From NCBI GenBank assembly GCA_900547655.1, contig URHQ01000034.1:1-19988 (forward strand): DNA of 19,988 nt. The letters are read 5' to 3'. This stretch comes from an uncultured Collinsella sp. (GTDB taxonomy: Bacteria > Actinomycetota > Coriobacteriia > Coriobacteriales > Coriobacteriaceae). The notes under the pieces were generated by a model. That model saw nothing but the letters and a program-made list of their open reading frames with translations, ran no database searches and was not told the DNA's origin. Of the stretch, positions 1-6,224 are shown in pieces (the stretch's first letter is position 1; every line of letters begins with the position of its first letter). Position numbers and translations under genes: made by a program.

Positions 1-1181
1 GAGAAGGTGTTCTCCTCCTCGGGGGTGATGATCTTGATCTGACGGCCCAGGTCGTCGGCAACGAGCTCAACGAGGTCGTCGGACATGGACTGCGTCATGG
101 TGAGCGGCGTACCCAGCAGGAACAGGCGCTTGATGATGTCGTTGGCCGGAACGTCGAGCGCCTCGGCAAGCTCCTGGACGGTAACGCCCTGAGAGACCTT
201 GATGGCGTCGAGGTCCTCGGGGTTCACGCCCTGGGCCAGCGCCTCCTCTATCTTGCGCTCCTCCTGAGCCTTGGCAGCCTCGCGCTCGCGCTTTTCCTTG
301 CGCTTCTTGCGGCGACCGGTGGACTCGCGAGAGGCCTCCTCGACGGCGGCACGAGCCTCCTCGAGCACCTTCTCGCGGCTGTACTCCTCGGCCTCGCGAG
401 CCATACGGCTGTAGTGGTCCTCTTCGTTGTTGTGACCGCCCTTACGCTTCTTGCCCTTGCCCTGTTTGTCGGGGTTGGGGAAGTCCATGCCGGCAGCGAC
501 GTTGTTGCTGGCGTTGGTGCGATGGCTGTGCGGACGGCTCTCAGAGGCGTTGCGCTCGGAGTTGTTGTCGGAAGCGTTGCGATCGTTACGACGGCCACCG
601 CGGCGGTCGTTGTTGCCGCCACGACGGTTACCGCGCTCTGCGGCGCGCTCGGCCTTGGCCTTGTCCTCGGCGTCCTTCTTCTCCTTGAGCACGGTCTCCT
701 GTGCGGCGATCTGGTCAAGCAGCGAACGGAAGCGCGAACCGGAGTCGGAAGCGGGAACGGCGCGGCGCTGGGCCTCGCGGGCAGCCTCCTCCTTCTCGCG
801 GGCAAGGCGCTCCTGCTCGGCCTTCTTCTTGGCCTCGGCCTCGGCGCGGGCAGCCTCCTCGGCAGCCTGGGCTGCGGCAAACTGGCGACGCTCCTCCTCG
901 CGGGCCTTCTCGGCGGCGATGCGCTCGCGCTCGGCCTCGGCGGCGCGAGCGGCCTCCTCGGCGGCAGCTGCCTGCTCCTCGGCCTGCTTGGCGGCCTCGA
1001 CTTCCTGAGCGCGGGCCTCGATTACCGAGGCGAGCTGCTTGCGGACCATGGCGACATAGGCGTCCTCCAAGGTGGAGGAAGCGGACTTAGCGGGAATCTT
1101 CATATCGGCAAGATGACCCATCAGTTCCTTGGAGGTCATGCCGAACTCTTTGGCCAGGGTGGACACACGGACTTTTGCCAT
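1..1181 (-). CDS. infB: Translation initiation factor IF-2, N-terminal part (runs off left edge)
   Basis: IF-2 is the GTPase that places initiator fMet-tRNA on the 30S subunit. Only about 393 N-terminal residues are in the window; the GTPase core lies beyond the left edge. The start is the ATG at 1181 (MAKVRVSTLAKEFG), preceded by an AGGTGA-type ribosome binding site. A first IF2_N helical domain covers about residues 1-50. A long charged linker follows: first Ala/Glu/Arg-rich and likely helical, then an Arg/Gly/Asn-rich stretch (RGNRRGGNNDRRGG around residues 200-215), then Lys/Arg/Glu-rich. A second IF2_N domain (VTVQELAELLDVPANDI) lies at about residues 335-385. It is the last visible gene of rimP-nusA-infB. 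The N-terminal extension is the variable part of the family and is long here. Identity is firm from the two IF2_N domains and the operon position. Confidence 0.93.
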   Translation of the reverse strand, partial: MAKVRVSTLAKEFGMTSKELMGHLADMKIPAKSASSTLEDAYVAMVRKQLASVIEARAQEVEAAKQAEEQAAAAEEAARAAEAERERIAAEKAREEERRQFAAAQAAEEAARAEAEAKKKAEQERLAREKEEAAREAQRRAVPASDSGSRFRSLLDQIAAQETVLKEKKDAEDKAKAERAAERGNRRGGNNDRRGGRRNDRNASDNNSERNASESRPHSHRTNASNNVAAGMDFPNPDKQGKGKKRKGGHNNEEDHYSRMAREAEEYSREKVLEEARAAVEEASRESTGRRKKRKEKREREAAKAQEERKIEEALAQGVNPEDLDAIKVSQGVTVQELAEALDVPANDIIKRLFLLGTPLTMTQSMSDDLVELVADDLGRQIKIITPEEENTF

Positions 1182-1241
1182 ATGACTTCACCTACCCTTT
1201 CTGGCACCTTGGGTGCCTAGAGACTGAACGAGCGTGGGAGA

Positions 1242-1264
1242 CGCGCCGGGACCCGCCCGGCGCG
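1242..1264 (-). other. GC-rich hairpin in the nusA-infB spacer
   Basis: A 9-bp perfect GC stem (1242-1250 with 1256-1264, 5-nt loop) begins 8 nt after the nusA stop. A second small perfect hairpin (GGCACC-TTG-GGTGCC, 1202-1216) lies between it and the infB start. Neither is followed by a U-tract on the minus strand, so they are not classical terminators. They may stabilise or process the mRNA. ylxR and ylxQ, common between nusA and infB elsewhere, are absent: this 91-nt spacer holds nothing else. Confidence 0.4.
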
Positions 1265-1272
1265 ACCGCGCG

Positions 1273-2520
1273 CTAGATCAGGTCCTCCGCATCATCGAAG
1301 GCGTCGGTGTCGTGGACACCGCAGAAACGGGAGCCGGGACGAGCCTGGTTGCGGCACTGGATGCCGTCCTCGGACACGTACTCGCAGCGGCGGACGTCCT
1401 CGTCCTCCTCGTCACCGATCAGGTCGGCGGCGGGCTCCTCGTGAACGGGAACGTTCTTGAGGATGTCGGCGGCAAGCGCCTCGGACTTGATGTCGATGTG
1501 CCAGCCGGTCAGGCGCGCGGCGAGGCGGGCGTTCTGGCCCTCCTTGCCGATGGCGAGGGACAGCTGGTCGTCGGGCACGATGACGCCGGCGTAGGCCTTC
1601 TCCTCGTCGATGAGGACGCGGGTGACCTTGGCGGGCGACAGGGCGTTAGCAACGTAGACGGCAGGATCGGCATCCCACAGGATGACGTCGACGCGCTCGC
1701 CGCGGAGCTCGCCCACGACAGCGCGAACACGGCTGCCCTTGGGGCCGACGCAGGCGCCCACGGGATCCAGACGATCGTCGAGCGAGTGGACGGCGACCTT
1801 GGAGCGCTGACCGGGCTCGCGGGCGATCGACTTGATCTGGACGGTGCCCTCATAGATCTCGGGCACCTCCTGCTCAAATAGACGACGCATGAGCTCGGGG
1901 TGGGTACGGGAGATGACAATCGGCGGACGGCTGTGCTCGCCACGAACCGGCTGCAGGTTGGAGTTGGGGTCGCGAACGTCGATGATCACGGCCTTGATGT
2001 GCTGGTTGTGCAGGTAGCGCTCGCCCATCGGACGCTCGTTGCGCTCGTTCTCGTAACGGCGCTGGTCGAAGTGCGGCAGCTCGGCCTCGACGCCCTCGCG
2101 GATCTTGACGATCGTGAAGTCGGGCGTGGACTGCAGCACGGTACCGCTGATGAGGTCACCGATGCGGCCGGAGAACTCCTCGTAGATCTGCTCGCGGGCG
2201 GAGTTGCGCACGATGGCGTTGATCTCGGCCTTGGCGTGCTGGGCGGCGATGCGGCTCGTGTTCTTGGGGGTGACGTCGATCTCCTCGAACTCGGTGAAGT
2301 TGCCTTCCTCGTCCATGGAATCGTCAATCGGCTCCAGACGGTAGACGTAGATCTTGCCGGTGGTGCGGTCGATGGTCACCTTGGCGCCCCACTCAAGATG
2401 CAGGATCTCGGCATAGCTCTTGGCGAGCGACTGCTCCAGGCGGTCGATCAGGTAGAGCTGGTCGATGTGCTTCTCCTGGCAAAGCTCCATCAGGGCGGAC
2501 ATCATGTCGGATGCTGCCAT
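1273..2520 (-). CDS. nusA: Transcription termination/antitermination factor NusA with a C-terminal Cys3His finger
   Basis: NusA (415 aa) binds RNA polymerase and nascent RNA and controls pausing, termination and antitermination. The RNAP-binding N-terminal domain covers about residues 1-115. An S1 domain starts near 125 (GTVLQSTPDFTIVKI). KH1 carries GPKG at 259-262 and KH2 carries GKEG at 325-328. After an acidic linker (EEPAADLIGDEEDEDV) the protein ends with an unusual cysteine motif: Cys379, Cys389, Cys400 and His403, that is C-x9-C-x10-C-x2-H. This resembles short zinc-binding CxxH-type modules rather than the acidic repeats of proteobacterial NusA. The gene starts 1 nt after the rimP stop, with its ribosome binding site inside the end of rimP, so translation is probably coupled. 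The core identity is certain; zinc binding by the tail is inferred. Confidence 0.96.
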   Translation of the reverse strand: MAASDMMSALMELCQEKHIDQLYLIDRLEQSLAKSYAEILHLEWGAKVTIDRTTGKIYVYRLEPIDDSMDEEGNFTEFEEIDVTPKNTSRIAAQHAKAEINAIVRNSAREQIYEEFSGRIGDLISGTVLQSTPDFTIVKIREGVEAELPHFDQRRYENERNERPMGERYLHNQHIKAVIIDVRDPNSNLQPVRGEHSRPPIVISRTHPELMRRLFEQEVPEIYEGTVQIKSIAREPGQRSKVAVHSLDDRLDPVGACVGPKGSRVRAVVGELRGERVDVILWDADPAVYVANALSPAKVTRVLIDEEKAYAGVIVPDDQLSLAIGKEGQNARLAARLTGWHIDIKSEALAADILKNVPVHEEPAADLIGDEEDEDVRRCEYVSEDGIQCRNQARPGSRFCGVHDTDAFDDAEDLI

Positions 2521-2521
2521 C

Positions 2522-3016
2522 TTACTTTCCTTCCTTCGCGGGCTTGAAGTCGTAGGTGGGCTTCAACTTGCACTTTTTAACATCAGAGAAATCGAGGGTA
2601 ACGGACTCGCCGTCCTCAAGCTCGAGGGTCACGTTGGTCTCGGTTGCGGCGGCAATCTTGCCGGCGTACTTGCGACGGCCCTCGGTGGCGGTGGAGGTGA
2701 GCTCACAGTTCTCGCCCACAAAGCGGGCAAAGTCGCACGGGCGGCGCAGCGGACGCGCCATACCCGGGCTCGACACCTCGAGCGTATAGCTCGAAGAGAT
2801 AGGGTCGAGCTCCTCAATCACATCGCCGACCCACTTGGTGTTGGCCGTGACGTCGTTGAGCGACAGGCTCTGACCCTCGGCACCCTCGATACGCACGCGT
2901 ACGCAGGGGGCCTTGGTGGCACCCACGAGCTCGACGTCGACGATGTCGACATCGTGCTGGGGAGCGACGGCCTCGAGCGCGTCGATGATCGCCTGCTCGG
3001 TCTTAGTCTTGACCAT
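2522..3016 (-). CDS. rimP: Ribosome maturation factor RimP
   Basis: RimP (164 aa, normal for the family) is needed for 30S subunit maturation. The sequence shows the usual two-part layout: an N-terminal alpha/beta domain with VDIVDVELVG, then the segment around SYTLEVSSPGMARPL and a C-terminal SH3-like barrel (YAGKIAAATETNVTLELEDG). I chose the ATG at 3016 because GGAGGTG lies six bases before it and the family similarity begins there. A reading frame open further upstream, from a TTG near 3229, would run through the promoter, the leader hairpin and the leuS terminator and is not real coding. It is the first gene of rimP-nusA-infB, with a strong promoter and a hairpin in its leader. Confidence 0.95.
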   Translation of the reverse strand: MVKTKTEQAIIDALEAVAPQHDVDIVDVELVGATKAPCVRVRIEGAEGQSLSLNDVTANTKWVGDVIEELDPISSSYTLEVSSPGMARPLRRPCDFARFVGENCELTSTATEGRRKYAGKIAAATETNVTLELEDGESVTLDFSDVKKCKLKPTYDFKPAKEGK

Positions 3017-3036
3017 TGCGGCACCTCCATCCATAC

Positions 3037-3069
3037 AAAAAAGAAGCGGGGCCGAAACCCCACTTCTTT
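3037..3069 (-). terminator. Intrinsic terminator/attenuator hairpin in the rimP leader
   Basis: Read on the minus strand, a 9-bp stem (3066-3058 with 3051-3043, counting one G-U pair; loop UUUCGG) is extended by three A-U pairs and followed by six Us (3042-3037). It has the form of a strong Rho-independent terminator. It begins about 20 nt after the predicted start of transcription and ends about 20 nt before the rimP start codon. It therefore sits inside the leader of the operon that encodes NusA, which suggests attenuation or NusA feedback. It could instead act as a second stop for read-through from leuS. Confidence 0.75.
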
Positions 3070-3094
3070 CAATTACTACTTCATTTGCAAGCAA

Positions 3095-3123
3095 ACTATA
3101 CCAATAGCTGCAGAAACGTGCAA
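3095..3123 (-). promoter_or_regulatory. Sigma-70-type promoter of rimP-nusA-infB
   Basis: On the minus strand, TTGCAC (3123-3118) and TATAGT (3100-3095) are separated by exactly 17 nt. Both hexamers differ from consensus by at most two bases. Transcription should start near 3088, just after the leuS terminator and before the leader hairpin at 3069. Confidence 0.75.
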
Positions 3124-3210
3124 GCACAGTACGAATCTGCAGGTCAGCGTGCGCACAGCTTCTCCACAAGAATAGGACAATTGGCCGAAGGCAACTAGGC
3201 AGATACATGC

Positions 3211-3250
3211 AAAACGAGGGACGACCCAACCGGATCGCCCCTCGTCTTTT
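3211..3250 (-). terminator. Rho-independent terminator of leuS
   Basis: An 11-bp stem (3245-3235 with 3224-3214; the central G-U pair forms only in the minus-strand transcript, where the plus strand has an A-C mismatch) with a 10-nt loop is followed by a short U-run. It lies 24 nt past the leuS stop codon. The strand preference of the G-U pair supports minus-strand termination. Confidence 0.8.
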
Positions 3251-3274
3251 ATGCGTCAGTTAAGCGCGCAGTGC

Positions 3275-5851
3275 TTACTTGACCACCAGGTTGACCAGCT
3301 TGCCGGGCACGCAGATGGCCTTGACGACTGTCTTGCCCTCGAGCCACTTGGCGACGGCGGCCTCGGCGGCAGCCTGCATATCCTCATTGGAGGCATCGCG
3401 GGCAACGTCGACGCGGCCGCGGACCTTGCCGAGCACCTGGACCACGATCTGCACCGTGTCCTCAACGGACTCGGCCAGGTCGAACTCGGGCCAGGCGGCG
3501 GTGTAGGCGTTGCCCTCGCAGCCGAGGGCCTCGTGCCACAGCTCGTCGGCCCAAAACGGACAGATGGGCGCCAGGACGCTCACGATATCCTTAGCCACGC
3601 CGTAGCACAGCGCCTTGTCGCGGGCGGTACCCTCGGTGGCATTGAGGTAGGCGCTCGCCGCGTTGACGAGCTCCATGACGGCCGAGATGGCGGTGTTGAA
3701 CTGGCCGCGATCGAAGTCCTCGGTGCACTTGGCGATGGTGCGGTGACGCTCGCGATAGAGCTTCATCGCAACCTCGTCGAGTGCGGACTTGTCGAAGGCC
3801 ACGTTGGCGTCGCCGGACTGGACGAGCTGCCAAACGATACGCCAGGCGCGCTTGATAAAGCGGTTGGCGCCCTCAACGGCCTTGGGATCCCAGTCGAAGT
3901 CCTTCTCGGGCGGGGCGATAAACAGGATCGCCAAACGCATGGTGTCGGCGCCGTAGGGCTCGATGACCGAGCTCGGGGGCACGACATTGCCCTTGGACTT
4001 GGACATGGTGTCGCCGTTCTCGTCCTTGACCATGCCCTGGCACAGCAGGTTGGTGAAGGGCTCGTCCACGCTCAGCAGGCCCAGGTCGCGCAGTGCCTTG
4101 GTAAAGAAGCGGCTGTAGAGCAGGTGCAGAATGGCGTGCTCGATGCCGCCGATGTAGTTATCGACGGGCATCCAACGGTCGGCGGCCTCGCGTGAGAAGG
4201 GCAGCTCGGTGTTGTGCGGATCGGTATAGCGCAGGTAATACCAGCTGGAGCAGGTGAAGGTGTCCATAGTATCGGTCTCGCGCTTGGCCGGGCGACCACA
4301 GACCGGGCAGGTGGTCTCGTAGAACTCCTTGCACTCGGCGAGGGTCTCGCCGGCGCCCAAGTCCAGGTTCTCGGGCAGCGTCACCGGCAGCTGATCCTCG
4401 GGCACGGGCACGATACCGCAGTGCTCGCAGTGAATGGCCGGGATGGGGTTGCCCCAATAGCGCTGACGGGAAATGAGCCAGTCGCGCAGACGGAACTCGA
4501 CCTTGCGACGACCACAGCCCATGGCCTCGAGGTCGGCCACGATCGCAGCCTCGCCCTCGGAGTGCTTGCCGCCGCGCATGCCGGTGTACTTGCCGGACTG
4601 GACGAGCGTGCCCTCGGCAGCGTGGGCGCAATCCCAGTCGACGGTCTCGGCATGGAAGGTATCGATGGTCTCACCGCTGGCCTCGACGGCAGCACGGTCA
4701 TCGTCATCCAGGATGATCGGCACGATCGGCAGGTCGTACTTACGGGCAAACTCAAAGTCGCGCTGGTCGCCACAGGGAACGGCCATGACGGCACCGGTAC
4801 CGTAGTCGGCAACGACATAATCGGCAACCCACACGGGGACCTTCTCGCCGTTGACGGGGTTTACCACATAGCGGCCCGTGAAGGCACCGTGCTTCTCGAG
4901 GGTGCCCTGGGCACGCTCGACGGCAGAGATATGCTTGGAGTCCTCGACGATCTTGGTGACGGCCTCCTCGTACTCCGTGCCCTCGACGAGCTCGTGCAGG
5001 CCGGCGTACTCGGGAGCCAGGACAAAGAAGGAGACGCCAAAAAGGGTATCGGCACGCGTGGTGAAGACGGTGATCTTGCCCTCATCGCCCTCGATGGGCT
5101 CGCCATCCTGGTCGCACAGGGTAAAGTCGACCTCGGCGCCCTCGGAGCGACCGATCCAGTTGGCCTGCATCTGCTTGACGCGCTCGGGCCAGCCGGGGAG
5201 CTTCTCCAGGTCGTCGAGCAGCTCCTGGGAGTACTCGGTGATCTTGAAGTACCACTGCTCAAGGTCGCGCTTCTCGGGCTCGGTGCCGCAGCGCCAGCAC
5301 TTGCCCTCGGTGACCTGCTCGTTGGCCAGAACGGTCTTGCAGTTAGGACACCAGTTGACCGGGTTCTTTTTGCGGTAGACCAGGCCCTTTTCCCACAGCT
5401 TCTCAAAGATCCACTGACCCCAGCGGTAGTAGTCGGGGCTGCAGGTCTTGACCATGCGATCCAGATCGTAGGAGAAGCCCATGCGCTTCATCGTGGCGAG
5501 CGCCTGGTCCATATTCTTATACGTCCAGGCGGCAGCCTGCGTATTGTGCTTGATGGCGGCGTTCTCGGCAGGCAGGCCAAAGGCGTCAAAGCCGATGGGA
5601 TGCAGCACGTCAAAGCCGCGCATGCGGGCCTGACGGGCCATGGCATCGCCGATGGTATAGTTGCGCGCGTGGCCCATGTGCAGGTCGCCCGACGGATACG
5701 GGAACATCTCGAGCACATACTTTTTAGGCTTGCTGTCGTCGGTGTCGACGGCAAAGAGGTTGGAGTCCTCCCAGGCCTTCATCCACTTGGACTCAATGGC
5801 CTGCGCGTCGTAGGCAGGGATCTCGTCCTTATGATCTGTGCAATCGCACAT
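3275..5851 (-). CDS. leuS: Leucyl-tRNA synthetase
   Basis: This class I aminoacyl-tRNA synthetase charges tRNA-Leu. The 858 residues carry the HIGH motif as HMGH (58-61), the KMSKS loop as MSKSK (near 614), the CP1 editing domain between them, and a C-terminal anticodon-binding region ending VPGKLVNLVVK. Two Cys-pair clusters, CPNC...CWRC in the first half and CPVC after the editing domain, look like zinc-binding insertions. The start is the ATG at 5851 (MCDCTDHKDE) with AGGAG five bases before it. A longer frame from a TTG inside the upstream palindrome adds about 42 residues unlike the family and is rejected. The gene has its own terminator. Its leader is dominated by a 118-nt hairpin, and I see no T-box sequence there. 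Confidence 0.97.
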   Translation of the reverse strand: MCDCTDHKDEIPAYDAQAIESKWMKAWEDSNLFAVDTDDSKPKKYVLEMFPYPSGDLHMGHARNYTIGDAMARQARMRGFDVLHPIGFDAFGLPAENAAIKHNTQAAAWTYKNMDQALATMKRMGFSYDLDRMVKTCSPDYYRWGQWIFEKLWEKGLVYRKKNPVNWCPNCKTVLANEQVTEGKCWRCGTEPEKRDLEQWYFKITEYSQELLDDLEKLPGWPERVKQMQANWIGRSEGAEVDFTLCDQDGEPIEGDEGKITVFTTRADTLFGVSFFVLAPEYAGLHELVEGTEYEEAVTKIVEDSKHISAVERAQGTLEKHGAFTGRYVVNPVNGEKVPVWVADYVVADYGTGAVMAVPCGDQRDFEFARKYDLPIVPIILDDDDRAAVEASGETIDTFHAETVDWDCAHAAEGTLVQSGKYTGMRGGKHSEGEAAIVADLEAMGCGRRKVEFRLRDWLISRQRYWGNPIPAIHCEHCGIVPVPEDQLPVTLPENLDLGAGETLAECKEFYETTCPVCGRPAKRETDTMDTFTCSSWYYLRYTDPHNTELPFSREAADRWMPVDNYIGGIEHAILHLLYSRFFTKALRDLGLLSVDEPFTNLLCQGMVKDENGDTMSKSKGNVVPPSSVIEPYGADTMRLAILFIAPPEKDFDWDPKAVEGANRFIKRAWRIVWQLVQSGDANVAFDKSALDEVAMKLYRERHRTIAKCTEDFDRGQFNTAISAVMELVNAASAYLNATEGTARDKALCYGVAKDIVSVLAPICPFWADELWHEALGCEGNAYTAAWPEFDLAESVEDTVQIVVQVLGKVRGRVDVARDASNEDMQAAAEAAVAKWLEGKTVVKAICVPGKLVNLVVK

Positions 5852-5877
5852 ATCAGCTCCTTTGTTAGCTGGGTTGG

Positions 5878-5995
5878 GGCGGGGCGTTCTTACCTTTGCT
5901 CGCTGCTGCGGACAGTCCTGCTCGCACGAAGAGCACATTAAGTGCTCTTCGGCTCGTGCGGAACTTGCAGCGAGCAAAGGTAAGAACGCCCCGCC
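5878..5995 (-). repeat. 118-nt palindrome with 29-bp perfect arms in the leuS leader
   Basis: Bases 5878-5906 are the exact reverse complement of 5967-5995 (29 of 29). Inside, a second hairpin pairs 5928-5936 with 5942-5950 (9 bp, loop ATTAA), with a further 5-bp helix (5923-5927 with 5956-5960) set off by a 5-nt bulge. It lies 16 nt from the leuS ribosome binding site, so if transcribed from the predicted promoter it would make up most of the leader RNA. It has no U-tract and encodes nothing recognisable. It could be a REP/MITE-like insertion, an RNase III site or a regulatory leader. It is not related in sequence to the two palindromes at 6122 and 13793. Confidence 0.85.
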
Positions 5996-6013
5996 ACATC
6001 GTTAACTCGCATG

Positions 6014-6022
6014 ATGATAGCA
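6014..6022 (-). promoter_or_regulatory. Possible extended -10 promoter for leuS
   Basis: TGCTATCAT on the minus strand (6022-6014) is an extended -10 element (TGn plus TATCAT), with no good -35 box upstream. It would start transcription near 6007, giving a leader of about 155 nt made mostly of the 118-nt hairpin. Confidence 0.35.
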
Positions 6023-6030
6023 AATACAAC

Positions 6031-6065
6031 AAGCGAGATGCCTGCGACTTGTAGGCATCTCGCTT
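6031..6065 (-). terminator. 13-bp perfect hairpin, probable terminator after guaB
   Basis: Bases 6031-6043 pair perfectly with 6053-6065. On the minus strand the stem is followed by GTTGTATTT, a loose U-rich run. It is the only terminator-like hairpin between guaB and leuS, 160 nt past the guaB stop and just before the leuS promoter candidate. On the plus strand the following bases (TATCTAAAT) are no better, so direction rests mainly on context. Confidence 0.5.
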
Positions 6066-6121
6066 TATCTAAATAACGTGGTTGTGGATCAACCGCTAAT
6101 TGTTACCCGCCCAAGTATGGT

Positions 6122-6223
6122 CGGGTTTTCCAAGTGCCGCAGATTGCCGTGAAAGAGGAGCGACGCGTACTTTGGTACGCGAGCGACGGTTTGAACGGCA
6201 AGGTGCGGTGCTTGGGAAAGCCG
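6122..6223 (-). repeat. Long imperfect palindrome, copy A of a dispersed element
   Basis: This ~102-nt structure begins right at the guaB stop codon. Outer arms (from 6122 and back from 6223) pair imperfectly. TGCCGT/ACGGCA-type arms (6145-6150 with 6195-6200) and a perfect CGCGTAC-tttg-GTACGCG tip (6164-6181) complete it. Between arms and tip, both sides are unpaired yet carry CGTCGCTC as a direct repeat in the minus-strand reading. The same 56/57-nt core recurs at 13814-13870 in the opposite orientation. With 5878-5995 and the hairpin at 6031-6065 it accounts for most of the 373-nt gene-free stretch 5852-6224. Confidence 0.85.
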
Positions 6224-6224
6224 C

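Noticed and set aside
414..1220. 268-codon plus-strand frame rich in Leu/Gly/Val that looks membrane-like
   Set aside because: It is the complement of the Ala/Glu/Arg-rich IF-2 linker; the hydrophobicity comes from that composition.
3017..3229. 71-residue N-terminal extension of RimP from a TTG codon
   Set aside because: It overlaps the leuS terminator, the rimP promoter and the leader hairpin; ATG 3016 has GGAGGTG in place.
4214..5941. 575-codon plus-strand open frame opposite leuS
   Set aside because: Low-complexity Gly/Leu/Val-rich product, antisense to an unmistakable LeuRS; a codon-bias shadow.
5852..5977. N-terminal extension of LeuRS from a TTG codon
   Set aside because: It would translate the palindrome, lacks a ribosome binding site and does not resemble LeuRS N-termini; ATG 5851 has a good AGGAG.
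5878..5995. Insertion sequence or integron-type site at the leuS palindrome
   Set aside because: No transposase or integrase frame is present and no flanking direct repeat could be seen; kept only as a palindrome.
5852..6224. T-box riboswitch before leuS
   Set aside because: No conserved T-box sequence (TGGNACCGCG-like) or matching antiterminator on the minus strand. The structure there is a simple long palindrome.
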